DNA of 64,000 nt from Epiperipatus broadwayi (GCA_028023455.1 JAQFVV010006200.1:8730521-8794520); one strand, 5' to 3'. Shown: positions 12,331-24,070, counted from the first letter of the stretch. Numbers and translations: made by a program. Notes: generated by a model not told the origin, from the letters alone.

Positions 12331-14049
12331 AATTGTCTTAGTAAGAAAACACAATGAATGAAGCTTGTACTTAAAATTGAATAAATATGGATGGATGTGG
12401 TCTCAAAATAGTGATGATCAACAGGTTTCAGGGCCCCGGCATTTGTTTATAATTATATTTTAATACTTAAGTATATGCATTTAAATAATTATTGTACATC
12501 ATACCTTAAGTATGGGTATTTATAATGTATTTTTTTTAGATCCAGTCACAATGAATGACTGTTAATGAGGTGAATATTCTTGTGTAATATTGATGATGCA
12601 GCTTGTAACTTATAATTATTGACATTATTATTTATTGTTATTTCAGTTCTGATCTCATGCTCAATATATATATATATATTGAGCATGAGATCAGAACTGA
12701 AAAAACAATAAATAATAATGTCAATATATATATATTTCCTTCTTTTATATTTATTCCCTTGTACATTTGTTAATACAAGAAGATATTTGAGGATGATGAT
12801 GATTTCCTCTTCCCATCATATTACCATCCACATTTGTACCATTACAATATATAAGAAGGACATCAGTATAAATAATAGTGATTCTACTGAAGAAAGCAAA
12901 CAGAAGGATGAAGAAAATCTATTAGAGAAAAAGATGGATGGTGAAGAAATTAGAAAATAGTATAAAACAGAGCAAAATATAGAAATTGAGAGGAAGCAAA
13001 AATTTGGACAACAAACAATGTGAATGATGGCTACACGAATTGTGTTAATGCTGATTTAAAGCTTATAAAATATTGGTATAGACAAAAACCAGCAGGTAAT
13101 AAGACATTGTTTATTTAATTGATGGAGGAATTCTTTGTTTAAAATGAATTTGCTTTCTATAAAAATCAAGATAATAGTTTCACCAGAAGTTTGATTGTTC
13201 CTGTGCACTAGACCCTCATTGAATTAAAAATTATACTCTTGGCTTTGATGGGATGAAGGAGGAAAATAACATTTTAAGGAAATTGTGTAATGTTGAATGC
13301 ATGGTTTAAAGAATTCACTGTGAGCAACAAAAGAATTTTTTAGAAGTTTGTCCCATATTTGCATTATGTTCAAGGTTGGGAACAAAAATATTGTCAGCAG
13401 TGTTGTCCAGGAAACTGCAATAGGAAAAACTCAAAGCACAACAATTAGATTTTGCAGTCATTTGGAAATATATATATTGATTATTGATGTTGTTAAAACC
13501 ATCACTTAGGGAGATTATATATCAAGATAGCATGAAACCTCTGTAGACACTATTAAAAAGAGATAACTGAAAATAAAATAGAAAAAAAAGGGAAGATGAA
13601 GTGCTTTGAATTAAGTGACAAGCATATAGCTTAGGAGAAAAATTGAGCAACAAATATAGTGTTAAAGAAAGAAGTCACAACCCACCATTGAATTTGATAA
13701 TATTCCAAAGAAACCACCAAATAAAATATGGCTTACCAATCCAAATTTCACAATGCCAATATACATTTATCATACTTTCAAAACAGGTCACCAGATAGAA
13801 GAAGAAATATGAGTAACAATTATAACCAAAGCATCCATATGCTACAACTGACCATATGGAGATAAATTTGGATTGCACTCAGGTAAATCAGCTAAGTTCA
13901 AGCATAAATCAGGAAAACTAAAAAGAACTTCATAGGTTTGCTCTCCATGGTGTGATTTTTCAGGAGCAACCTTAGAAAAAAGTAAAGGAAGTAAATTTTT
14001 TTGTTGGATCTAAATCAATATTTTTTTGTACTTTCCTTCTATCTTCATG
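12331..14049. other. Unassigned stretch containing a near-perfect palindrome
   Basis: Apart from the 12,619-12,723 hairpin I see no feature. The open frames at 12,718-12,960 and 13,675-13,878 are short, lysine- or aromatic-rich, and match no family I know. The segment 12,340-12,410 resembles 21,255-21,340, so a repeat fragment is likely. Confidence 0.4.
12619..12723. repeat. Near-perfect 105-bp palindrome
   Basis: Arms of about 50 bases pair with a single visible mismatch around a central (AT)n run near 12,671. The arm includes GAGCATGAGATCAGAACTG and its complement. Such high symmetry implies a recent inverted duplication or a small foldback insertion. No TIR transposon signature was recognised. 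Confidence 0.9.
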
Positions 14050-15596
14050 AGTAAGAAGGTACTTTGGTATTATTCCTGATATATTACTCCAATGACATTT
14101 TCATCTGTTAATATTTTTTTCAAAGTTTCCATTCATGATGTCATGGCAACCAAATCCTGGCATGACTAATCCATGTCAACATTTCTCATATATATACATC
14201 ATAAAATTATAAAATGTGATATTGTGCTATCATGTTGTCCATGCTATCATGTGATTTTCAGTTATACTGATTTTGTGTTATCATGTAGTCTTACCACTGT
14301 GATTTTTATTTTTACTGATTTTCTTGTAAAAATGAGTATTAAAATTTGGGAGTTACCTGCTACAGAAGAGGAAGCAGTCAATTGCTTTCAAAAATATAGA
14401 CTCCTGCCATTAAAACAATTGTATGATAGTGGCCATGATATGAAGATGTACAAAATTAAATAAAGAACAGCAATGACTCTCATGCCAGCCATCAAAAAAA
14501 TGTGGAAGAAGAGTCTACAATTTACCCTGATTGCTGGAAAGTGTACAAAACAGAAGAATTGTTAGCTTTCAGGTATGACCACTTTAAAACATATGTTTAT
14601 CTTTGTTGGCCTGTCAACCTGTGTACACCCACAAAATATTGAAAGACTATAGGATTGTCAAATGGCAAAATAAAAAACAAAGAGGAACATCACATCAACA
14701 TCTCAAAAAAATGTTTCCTTTCCATATTGAAACACATTACATTCTTCAGTCTGCCACAGTGACATTTTAAAAAATTGCAATATAAAAATGTTTTACATCA
14801 TTTGTAAGCAATATTGTTTTTTTCAACTGAAAAATACATTTACAGATTAAATTTGTTATATTTGTATTTTTTTTTATTTTGCTAAATGTTTATATACATA
14901 TACAAGTAAAACTTTTAATATTTGTGTTTCTTTAAAAAAGATATTTAAAATATAAGGTTAAACTTACAGTTTGCTATTTTAAGATAAGGTCCAACTTTAT
15001 CTTACAGTTTGTCGTTTTTTAAGGTTTAAAAAATAATAGAAATGTAAAACTTTGTTACAGCTCACTATTTAAAAAATGTTTCAGGGTTCTTTTTCACATT
15101 TCTCCTTTTTCCACAATGAATATATATCTCCATCATTGGAAATTAGATGTTTTTTTAGATATGAAGTTTCATATTTCATGTGCTACACACAGTATAATGT
15201 ATTACTTTCAGTCATATATTATTCTAAGTTTACAGTATCTTTAAAATAACACTTCTATGGAATTGTACAATTCACCATTCAAAAAATGTTTCAGGGTTAC
15301 TTTGCATATTTCTTTTTCCATAATGAATATATGTGTCCATCAATAAAAATGAGATGTTGTTGTTTTTTTATATTTGAAGTGTGGTATACATGGTATCATG
15401 TATTACTCCAGTGATGTATTATTGTAAGTTTATATGTTTAAAATAATGTCTCCACAGAATTTGCAGACACATTTTGTTGATTAAGTTTTTTCACACACCC
15501 CTTGGAGATGTTATTTTTAACATATTGTGAACTTAGAATAATATGCTACCAGACTAATACATCATAGCAGGAATAATACCAAATTACCAGTAAGAA
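14050..15596 (+). mobile_element. Merlin-like DNA transposon A with 8-bp TSD
   Basis: Element 14,058-15,588 is bounded by perfect 8-bp direct repeats AGTAAGAA (14,050-14,057 and 15,589-15,596). The terminal inverted repeat begins GGTACTTTGGTATTATTCC on the left and GGTAATTTGGTATTATTCC on the right (reverse complement), with weaker similarity continuing inward for about 100 bp. An 8-bp duplication fits the Merlin/IS1016 group (8-9 bp), and the internal coding relic supports this. Element B (15,744-17,668) has related ends. The element is dead: the transposase is truncated and frameshifted. Confidence 0.75.
14320..14600 (+). pseudogene. Merlin/IS1595-like (ISXO2-like) transposase N-terminal relic
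   Basis: The open frame to 14,463 contains MSIKIWELPATEEEAVNCF, then LLPLK and a GHDMKMY string. This pattern matches the N-terminal segment of eukaryotic ISXO2-like transposases, where such a block precedes a zinc ribbon and a W.C...C region. After a stop, frames to about 14,600 keep a C..C-like CQPSKKCG and an FKTYVYL.W string that resemble the next part. The DDE catalytic domain is not recognisable. It lies inside a TIR element with 8-bp target duplications, as expected for Merlin. The family assignment rests on my memory of the pattern. Confidence 0.55.
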
Positions 15597-16319
15597 TAAG
15601 TATGGGTATTTGTTTTGGTTGGACAATGGGGATATGAAGTGTTCTTTCAAAAACCACTATTTGTAAAAGTTAGGGTTATATTATAGATTAAATATAGTTT
15701 TATATATATGTGTGTTTCATACACAAATTTAGGTAGAAAGTACGGTAGTTTCAGATTATATGAGCTATGACGTATTACACTTAGCATGTTTTTTGCCGGT
15801 AAGATTTCATCGAAGATTAAATAAATGATGTCATGGCAACAAAAACACTGGCAAGACTAATCCTTGGGAATACTGATTTTTTGATCGAGGTGTCCCACGA
15901 GATTTAAAAAGTCGAGAGACCTATGGGAAATTTTGTCATTTCTTTGTCTTTTGCGGTTTTGATATCGACGTGAGCACAGTGATTTTTTAGATCATATTTT
16001 CATATATTTCATATCTAATATGGACATTATATTACTAAATGGAGTGAATTTTTAACTGTCGATTGGATGATATTATAGTAATTTCCACCGTCGTTATTTG
16101 TAAGTAATTTTCATTTTGTTTCTTAATAATTAAATATAGTAGCTTTTAAGACATATATCACCATTACAGGTTATTTTTTAATTTGTAAATTTCATAATTT
16201 TATGTACTACCTTTTCGTTTATCTTTTATTTTGCTTCTTTTGTGTTATCTTCTTCCATTTTTTCTTATAAATTATTCTTATTTTCATTAAAAAAGACTAC
16301 ACTTAATTTCATAATTTTA

Positions 16320-16810
16320 TGTAATACATTTTATGACCGCCATTTTCACTGTATGGCAGATTCGCACTATATCGGGAAAAGTGTTTTTATTGTCTTTAAT
16401 TTTAAAATTACAAATATTTTTTATAATTTTATTTTTGTAATTATTTTGTATTCAATTTGAATTTATAATATTTTTAGTAAATTACTATTAATTTATGTAT
16501 TTTTTTTTGGCGCATGTAATTATTTTGCTTTTTCCGAGGAACGTAAACATGGCGCTGTCCTTTTTTTTTTTTCCTATGAGATGGCTTTTTTTTTTTTACG
16601 TCCGCCATTTCCGCTGTATAACAGATTCACACTATATCGGAAAAAGTGTTTTTTTTTTTTTGTCTTTAATTTTAAAATTATAAATATTTTTTATAAATTT
16701 TTTGTCAATTATTTTGTAGTCAATTTGAATTTATAATAATTTTAGTAAATTACTATTTATGTACTTTTTTGGCGCATGTAATTAATTTTTTTTTCCTGAG
16801 GAACGACAAG
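16320..16810. repeat. Direct duplication of a ~230-bp block inside element B
   Basis: The block 16,330-16,545 (CGCCATTTTCACTGTATGGC through a GGCGCATGTAATTA segment and a GAGGAACG motif) is repeated at 16,601-16,806 with substitutions and homopolymer length changes. Confidence 0.85.
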
Positions 16811-16817
16811 CTAAGAG

Positions 16818-17048
16818 AAAGTATATATATTTGACAGTACCTATTTAACATTTTTTGGTCTTTTAGACAAATAATTTTTTTTTTGTGCTAATTTTTGCAG
16901 TTTCGCTTTAAATCAATTTTTAAGTGAATGTCTTATATATATATATTTGACAGTACCTATTTAACATTTTTTGGTCTTTTAGACAAATTTTTTTTTGTGT
17001 GCTAATTTTTGCAGTTTTGCTTTAAATCATTTTTTAAGTTAATGTCAT
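16818..17048. repeat. Direct duplication of a ~112-bp block inside element B
   Basis: TATATATTTGACAGTACC through a TTGCAGTTTYGCTTTAAATC segment occurs at 16,820-16,935 and again at 16,936-17,045, nearly identical. Confidence 0.9.
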
Positions 17049-17054
17049 ATATAT

Positions 17055-17365
17055 ATTTCTTGCTCTTAGATGTCCTCTTTAGTATTATTCTTGCTGTTTT
17101 TACCGGTTGACCTCTTTAGTATTATTCTTCCTATTAGATGTCCTCTTTTGTATTATTCTTGCTATTAGATGTCCTCTTTCATATTATTCTTGCTATTAGA
17201 TGTCCTCTTTAGTATTATTCTTGCTCTTTTTACCAGTTGACCTCTTTAGTATTATTCTTGCTATTAGATGTCATATTTAGTATTATTTTTGCTATTTTTA
17301 CTGGTTGACCTCTTTCATATTATTCTTGCTATTAGATATACTTTTTAGTATTATTATTGCTATGT
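17055..17365. repeat. Minisatellite built from a TIR-like motif
   Basis: About nine tandem units of roughly 30-37 bp with the core TTTAGTATTATTCTTGCTAT, alternating between a TTAGATGTCCTC form and a TTTTTACCGGTTGACCTC form. The core matches the terminal inverted repeat of the host Merlin-like element. Confidence 0.9.
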
Positions 17366-18142
17366 CTCCTGATATTATTACATTTTATTATATTAATATT
17401 TTTTTTTTGCAGAAACAACAAACATGGCATCTCATTTCTACCAGATGGCTTGCTTCTTTACTGCTTTTCATTGGTATGACATGTTGCCATGAAGACTTAC
17501 TACTCTAATCTTTCGATCATTAACGTAACATCTCCACATGATTTCTGAACACATTTTATCGATTAACATTGTCCGGAAATCACTAGGAAAAGTTATCTTA
17601 AAGATCGGAAGATTAGAGTAGTACGTCGTTGTGGTAATACGTCATAGCAAGAAAAATACTAAAGTACCGAAAGTACAACTATGTATTATTGTAGGAGTAT
17701 ACCACATGAGCAGTTAATGAATGTGCATATGTGTGGGTTATGTAAAATAAAAACATTTTTAAATTCATTTTTTTAGACATTTCCTAAAAAATATTTTTAT
17801 TATATAAACAATTTCCTAAAGCATTACTCAAACATTTTTTTAATTACAGATTTTAATTTCATTATTGAACTGATAAAAACTAAAAAAGATCAGTTATTGT
17901 ATTTTATTATCTAATTAATTTGAAGTTAATTTACCTTAATTGTAAGTAGGGCTTAGTTTTGTTTTGTTTTATCTTTGATAAAGTTAAAATTTAGTTTTAA
18001 TTAAGAAATTTTCTTTTGCTTTGCAGATATTTTTTTCTCTTTCATTATAATAAAAGAGAAAAATAAACTAAGCCATTAAGGATAGATTAAAATCAAAAAA
18101 TATGATGAAAGAAAATATTCTTTTATCAGATAGTACAAAAAT

Positions 18143-18367
18143 TTACTTAAATGAGTTCAGTAATCTTTCCATATATGGTATCAAAATAAATTTAAAAATA
18201 AATTTGGAATTTTTTTTTGTAAATCTTTTGTAGTTTATTAGATAAGAGGTTTCTAAAATTTTGTACAAATATTTGTAACAAATCATTTTCATGGTTTTTT
18301 CTAAAACTTTATTATTGGAAGTTTTGCTGAGAGAGCTAATAATATGTGAATAATTATCAGCTAACAA
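18143..18367 (-). pseudogene. Open frame in copy D homologous to the copy C frame
   Basis: 74 aa, sharing KYLYKILETSY.INYKRFT and a YSH.IS.LSK string with 11,956-12,246. No family was recognised with confidence. Upstream sequence hints at a LINE RT thumb region (see copy C). Treat it as repeat-derived. Confidence 0.3.
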
Positions 18368-18510
18368 TGATGTTCATGGTACTCCAAGAGAGGTAATCCA
18401 CATATTTTTGCCAATTGAAGTCTACATGACCCCTGCATCAATTTGATATTCTAAATACCTGAAATCTATGATATAATGCTGTATCTGAAAGAGGTTTTTC
18501 TAACAAGAAA

Positions 18511-20980
18511 AAAGAAAATAGTAAACAAATAAATGTCAATACTGTAAAGGATAGCTTACAATGCACACATTCCTAAAAAGATCAAGCATATTTATTGAAT
18601 CCAATCCATATGGAATTTATAGTAATAGTGGGAAGATTATTTGTTATTATTATTACCTATATACACATAATACACAATAAATTATTATATTTATAAAATA
18701 AATTACGATCAATATTTTAGAAAGTACTATTGTATATAACTATTTGATTAAATAAACTGTAATGTATATATATATTTTTAATTTAAAATTGAATATTAAT
18801 TAATATATATATAATGTGGGATGACTTGAAGTTAATTAGGTGGGTACATATGTGTGAAAATAAAACTGACTTTATTATTTTAATATTTTTTTTTATTTAT
18901 AATAAATCTAAATGTATTTAAACAATAGGCAGTTAAAGATATTGGCGTTCCTGAAAATCTACATGCATGAAATGTATAAAAACAAAAGACAGTTTACAAA
19001 TCGTTCTTATTGTTATAATAACTGTAACAAAAGACAGCAATTAAAACTAAAAATTTCGAACGCTAAAATAGAATTTTATTTTTTCTTTTAGTTAAATTAT
19101 AAACATTTTAAAAATCGAATACTGTAACTAAAAGTTTATCAAATTCAAGGGACAGAAAGTAAAAAGAAGTAATAATAACTGATTAATTCTTAAATAATTA
19201 AATTGTGTTTAAAAAGTTGTTGGAGTAAATTAGAATTTTTTTTTAAATCTTTTCAAAAACAATAACGAGAATTAAATTTGCTAAAAATTGGAGAAGAAAG
19301 AAAAATGAAATAATTGTCTTAATATATATATAAGCGCTTCAATATTATTAATAAAAAAATATATGATTATAAATAATTATTAAAATGTACTTTAATATGA
19401 AAATGGGCTAGAGCAAAACATGCTATTGTGTGTCATGGTATTTTCTTGCAAGCTGCATTATATCTATATATATATATTTCTACTATATTGTAAACACCCA
19501 AGAAGATGCCTTCAGTCCAAAGTAAACAAGGATTGGAATACATTATGGTGAATTAAATGAGGATCAAGATGTTTACCATTAAACACAACTACAGGAGACA
19601 CCATTGTACCTATCTACCCTTGCTAAGGAGAATGATTTACTAAGTGAAACTGCTTTGAAGAACAACTTGCCTAACTATCAGCTACTACTACTTTTATTAT
19701 GATGATTGTTATAAACTTTATTCCAATTACAATTTTTTTTTTATCAAAGAATCAATATTGTAAATTTTTATTTATTATTTTATTTTTTTTATTTATACTA
19801 TCTGTTGTATTTTCACACTCTGATGCTGAAGCCTCATTTTTCAGAATTAGAAAAGAAGAAAAAAGGGGGGGGGGATTATTCATTTTGATATTTTTTATAT
19901 ATTTTCATTATAAATAAAATTTAGGTAATATCACCTGCTTCACATCAGGTCATCCACATAAATATTGAGGTAAGATTATTTAAATTTATATATAGGTTAA
20001 ATTACAACACATACAGAATACATATTATATGTTTTATTTTGTGATTAACCGTGTACGTATATTTTCTAGTATGTTTGACTAATCAACTGGGATCTGTCTC
20101 TATCATATATATAAATTGGGGAAACTTGTTAAATAGATTAACATTTGTAAATATATAATTTAGCTAGCCAGCATCTTAATTATATTAAATAACTAAAGTT
20201 GATTTTTCTATATAATTATGATTTGCAGAGAATGAGTGACATATGTGGATTTCTACCATGGGATATAAGGGTTGGATCTAGAGGATAATTAATTAGTAAG
20301 ATGGTAGAGGTTCATTTGTGATACATGTACATATGATGATTATCATATTTTTTATTTTATTTATTTATTTATTTTTATCATTACTATTGTCGTTATACTT
20401 GATATTTATTATTGTTAATAAATGTTTGAGAGTTTATATTATTCCAGTCTCTGGTTTATTGAGTTGTCCTGACATTCCACAGTTTATAAATAATTATACA
20501 TGCACACACATCTATTTTTCTTATTACATAAAAGCTTGAAAATAAAACAAATATTATAAATGCTAGTTGTAACCTATATATAGGTGCAGGAGTTGCTGTG
20601 GATATTTGTTCATACCTGATAATAGAGTTAAAAGCAATATTCTCTCTGGGCTTGAATATTAGGGAATAACGGAATTAAAAAGGGGGAAAGTGGATGAACT
20701 AACCTAATTTGCATTTAATATTATTAAATAGGGATAGAGTTAGTCAATTAAAGGGTATGCAATCATTGGTTAAGCATCTCATTGGGTTCTCATTAGCCCT
20801 CTATCAGATGACCCACAGTCTGAACATAGTTGGATGCAACTTTCTTCCCTTCTAAGCCTGATAGGTCTTTGCAGATTATTTCATTAGGGGTAATAATTTA
20901 TAGAGTATATTAACTTATCCCCTCACCATATTGCTACATCTGCATAGTAGTACAGTCTGCAAGTTAGTTAACCATCCATT
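18511..20980. other. AT-rich stretch, nothing recognised
   Basis: The patch 19,490-19,690 is less AT-rich but has no recognisable coding or repeat signal. There is a G9 run near 19,865. The open frames at 19,699-19,917 and 20,318-20,539 are hydrophobic and low-complexity, as expected from T-rich DNA. Confidence 0.35.
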
Positions 20981-21115
20981 ACATCTGGTGTTTGCAATGT
21001 TTGGGGGTTTGTTGTAATCATTCCATCCATTATATCTGGTGTCATCATTTTTTGGGGCAAGTGCTAATTGTCCTGTCCATTATATCTGTCGACCAACGTG
21101 GATGCACGATGTGTA
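20975..21115. repeat. Three diverged ~58-bp tandem repeats with a primer-binding-site-like core
   Basis: Units start with TCCATTAYATCTG at about 20,979, 21,028 and 21,079. Each continues with a GGTGT or GTCGACC segment and a T-rich or GTGG/GGGG segment. The third reads CTGTCGACCAACGTGG, resembling the tRNA-Lys-type primer binding site of LTR elements (TGGCGCCCAACGTGGGG). No LTR pair was found around it. Confidence 0.5.
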
Positions 21116-22162
21116 GTGGGACTACACACCATTAAAAATTGAATTAACGACTGGCATGACTAGTATGATAGATATTAGGGGGTGTATGATGAGAATCTTT
21201 TCTAACCGTTATATCTAATGATGAAAATTGTTCGTTCCGTTATAATACTTAAATTATATGTAAATTGTCTTTATAAGAAAATACAAGGAAGGAAGCTAGT
21301 ACTTTAAATTGAATAAACATGAAGTTTCACTCCAAAATGTAGCTAATGTTTGTTTTTTATTAAACCCTTGTTCCTAGAGCATTACATAAGTGATTGATTT
21401 ATTTGAACTTTCTGTGATTTGAATATTTCAATCGAATTGTAAGTGGCCATTTTATCTGCTTTTCTAATATATTTTGTCTTACCCTGACAATTTTATATGA
21501 ATGAAATTGTTACATGCCCAAAATATCATTTGTTTTCTCATATGTCACATGATATCTCCAGTAGCAATACATACAATTTCTTTATTTATACTATAGTTTA
21601 CTATTTTAAAAAAAAGCAATTTGGATTTTTTTTTTAACAATTCTAACTCTTTGGAGAAAAGATCTAATGCAGTTAAATTTGAAAGTTTAAAACAATTAGA
21701 TTCATTTTGTATAATAGTAAAATACTGTTGAACTTTAAATATTTCCAATAGATTAAACATGTTTGAATGTGTAAAAGAGTTTACAATTGGGGGTGGCATG
21801 CATTGAGTAGTGAACAATATGTACAAAGGAGACAAATATTAATATTTGTTTTATTAATGTTAAAAATACTTTTGATAATATGAATTGGTCTTTCTTTAAT
21901 ATCCTAAAGAGTGAAATCACTCTATGTATTAAAAAATATGCATATAAATTGGAAGATATTTATAAGAGCAAAGGCTTCTTTTGCTATACAAAATATATTT
22001 AAAAAGACAACTTTGCTTAATATTACTTAAGTGACTATCTGAATGAATGTGAATTAATTTAAATATTTTTAAAGGTTTTTAATTACAAAGAGGACTTTGA
22101 TGTTAAAGCATGGCACTGCTACTACTTTTAAAAAACTAAAAAATAAGAGTATCTTACCATAG
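21116..22162. other. AT-rich stretch with a fragment of a local repeat
   Basis: The region 21,255-21,340 resembles 12,330-12,410. A 96-aa minus-strand open frame (21,545-21,835) has no recognised features. Confidence 0.35.
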
Positions 22163-22449
22163 TAATATAATTATTACACTAAACATCACATGATCACCAT
22201 CTCTATACTAGCACATAATTGTTGTAAACAAAGGCAAAACTCTCCATACAGCAGTGCCACCCTGTGCTCTCAGATCCAAGGCTCCTCACTGATGATGGCC
22301 ACAAGCCAGAAACTAGTCTGGAGATATTGGATGAGTAGGCACTAGATAGGGATTTCATGCACAAGCCTTCTGGCATCCATTGATTACTCTGTTTGGCACA
22401 GAGTGGCACTACTATATGGAGAGTATTGCCTTTGTTTAATATAATTATT
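22163..22449 (+). mobile_element. Hammerhead-bearing element, family 1, with perfect 13-bp TSD
   Basis: Element 22,176-22,436 is flanked by perfect repeats TAATATAATTATT (22,163-22,175 and 22,437-22,449). Its left end is an inverted partial copy of the unit (ACTAAACATCACATGATCAC through CTCCATACAG). At about 22,268 it switches to ribozyme-sense sequence containing a complete hammerhead core and continues to the unit's 3' end (GGAGAGTATTGCCTTTGTT). The outer ~41 bases of the two ends are inverted repeats with about five mismatches. It encodes no protein. The size and the ribozyme resemble metazoan retrozymes or PLE-associated hammerhead repeats, but those are normally described as tandem units rather than snap-back copies. 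Confidence 0.85.
22274..22332 (+). ncRNA. Type-I hammerhead ribozyme, core intact (family 1)
   Basis: In order: stem I strand 22,274-22,288; CTGATGA 22,289-22,295; stem II TGGC(CACAA)GCCA 22,296-22,308; GAAAC 22,309-22,313; minimal stem III (AC pairing with GT across a TA turn); GTC 22,316-22,318; stem I strand 22,319-22,332. Predicted cleavage follows C at 22,318. Stem I has an inner helix (TG, then a G.T wobble and one mismatch, then G-C and A-T) and an outer helix ATCCAA/TTGGAT, separated by an internal loop, as expected for type-I hammerheads whose stem I loop contacts loop II. All invariant core bases are present. The very short stem III suggests activity as a dimer or with assistance, as known for newt and schistosome hammerheads. 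Confidence 0.8.
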
Positions 22450-23393
22450 GTAATTAAATTATTTGTTTTTAGAACTATTGTTTTACTTAATTTATTGTAT
22501 GGAAATAAGTCTGTAATCCCTATTTATCCCATAACATAAAGATATTAGAATTTTTTCATTTAATGATGCACCATATTTTTTTCTAAAATACACCCAATCA
22601 TTATGTTCTTCACATTGTTTGATGTGATATTATGGAATCAACTATTGAAAAATCGGATCTTTGTTGGATTGGATGTGTGGAATAAAAAAGTATCTTGCAA
22701 TGAATTTGAGCATGGTTTTCATAGGAAAGCAGATTTCATTTACTTATTCTAAAGAAATACATGTTTTCATTGGTAAGATATGGATGAGAATAGGATACAG
22801 TGGAGAGATAGAATTATGCAAGGTATTGAAGTTTTTTTTATAGAAAAGAAGTTAAAGGGCAGCCATAGGGACTAGCATACTCTATTTGTGGATATATTTA
22901 TGGTTAATGGATTGTTTTATTCAATCATTACAAAACTATAGTAGTAGTTGTTGTTATAATCATAAGAATAGGAGTAATAGTAATAATAAAAGCAGTAGTA
23001 GAAGTAGTATTAATAATAGTTATTGGAAGTAGTGTAACATTCAGAATCGTCTATCTCACTAACACACTGCAGAATTCAAACCCCACACATGAAACTGAAC
23101 ACTCTAGGAGGGGTTGCCTTCTAGATATACTAAGTTCAAATCTAAAGTCTAAATTTCACAGTGCCACCTACATGATAACACATCTGATGCTACTACTAGT
23201 ACAACCTTTTACTGGTACCTGATGGTCAGGGAGAAACAAAAAGACTCTATACTAAGATAAGTTTGGGTTGCTAATTAACATCTATGGATGTACAAAAGAA
23301 ATGTAGAAAATATATATATAGACCGAGACAGTGATAGGAATCAATAAAATAAAAGATCAAAATTAGTTTTAAATGATTTCAAATTATATTATT

Positions 23394-23424
<31 letters not shown>

Positions 23425-23879
23425 ATATATATATATATATATAATATATATATATATAATGCCACTGTCTGCTTATATGAGACAGGGACGCATATTAAAT
23501 AATTGTTGGCATGACATTCCTATAAATTACAAAAAAGGTTTTAAAGCAACATTATATATTTTATCCCTCGGGCTAATAGCATTACGATAATGTGCTTGAA
23601 GAGATAGGAACATGTGCAAGGTGCTTTGAGTAATTATACAAATTTAATAAAATATTTGAAAATTAAGTGTTATAAAATATTTATTGATTTTGAGAATAGC
23701 ACAGACAAAAGCTTACTAAGCAATAAAGTGGGGATGTGATCAAGACATTTATTTGATAATAATAATTAAAGCAGATGGGAGGTCAGTATTGCTAATAATG
23801 AATTTATTAAAGTTGGAGGGTGTGACACATTTAAGTCACGGATGCTTTGTAAAAATAAATATATAAATAAAACAATATT
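22450..23879. other. AT-rich stretch with microsatellites and one GC-richer patch
   Basis: An imperfect GTA/GTAAT-rich run occupies 22,938-23,036. The patch 23,040-23,260 is more balanced in composition and on the minus strand contains GGGGTTTGAATTC, a weak match to a tRNA-type box B, so an old SINE is possible but not demonstrated. Confidence 0.35.
23392..23460. repeat. (TA)n microsatellite
   Basis: About 65 bases of TA repeats interrupted by a short T run. Confidence 0.95.
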
Positions 23880-24070
23880 GAATATTTGGAATGATTATGG
23901 AGGGCAGCTCGCCGCTAACCTGTAGAAAAAGTGTTGTCATGAACAGCTGAAACTTAGTGACTGGGTGACGACTGCGTTTAATTCCCAGGTGTGACATTTG
24001 TGGACACACTCTGCCTGGAAACCACAGGAAGCAAAGAGAATGGACTTGGCTGTTTAAAATTCTTGGACAG
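23880..24070. other. GC-richer patch, possible old repeat
   Basis: This segment stands out from its surroundings in base composition and contains a box B-like GTTTAATTCCC around 23,978. There is no poly(A) tail, target duplication or acceptable frame. It remains unassigned. Confidence 0.3.

Larger units (their letters stand above)
15736..17676. mobile_element. Merlin-like non-autonomous element B with 8-bp TSD
   Basis: Element 15,744-17,668 is flanked by perfect 8-bp repeats GAAAGTAC (15,736-15,743 and 17,669-17,676). The ends are inverted: GGTAGTTT...GAGCTATGACGTATTAC on the left, and GGTACTTT...TTGCTATGACGTATTAC on the right as reverse complement. No transposase is recognisable. The interior consists of tandemly duplicated blocks and a minisatellite. 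It interrupts repeat copy D, whose paralogue C lacks it. Confidence 0.8.
15636..18510. repeat. Interspersed repeat copy D, split by element B
   Basis: The left part (15,636-15,735) and right part (17,700-18,510) align with copy C at 10,418-10,490 and 10,697-12,300. The interruption coincides with element B and its target duplications. Confidence 0.75.

Noticed and set aside
12718-12960. 80-aa open frame with a charged C-terminus
   Set aside because: Starts in the arm of a palindrome and simple repeat; composition follows the AT-rich DNA; no homologue recognised.
16242-16683. Hydrophobic 72- and 62-aa open frames
   Set aside because: Both arise from T-rich duplicated non-coding blocks in Merlin-like element B.
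17055-17365. CRISPR-like array
   Set aside because: Units repeat head to tail with no unique spacers, inside a eukaryotic transposon. It is a minisatellite.
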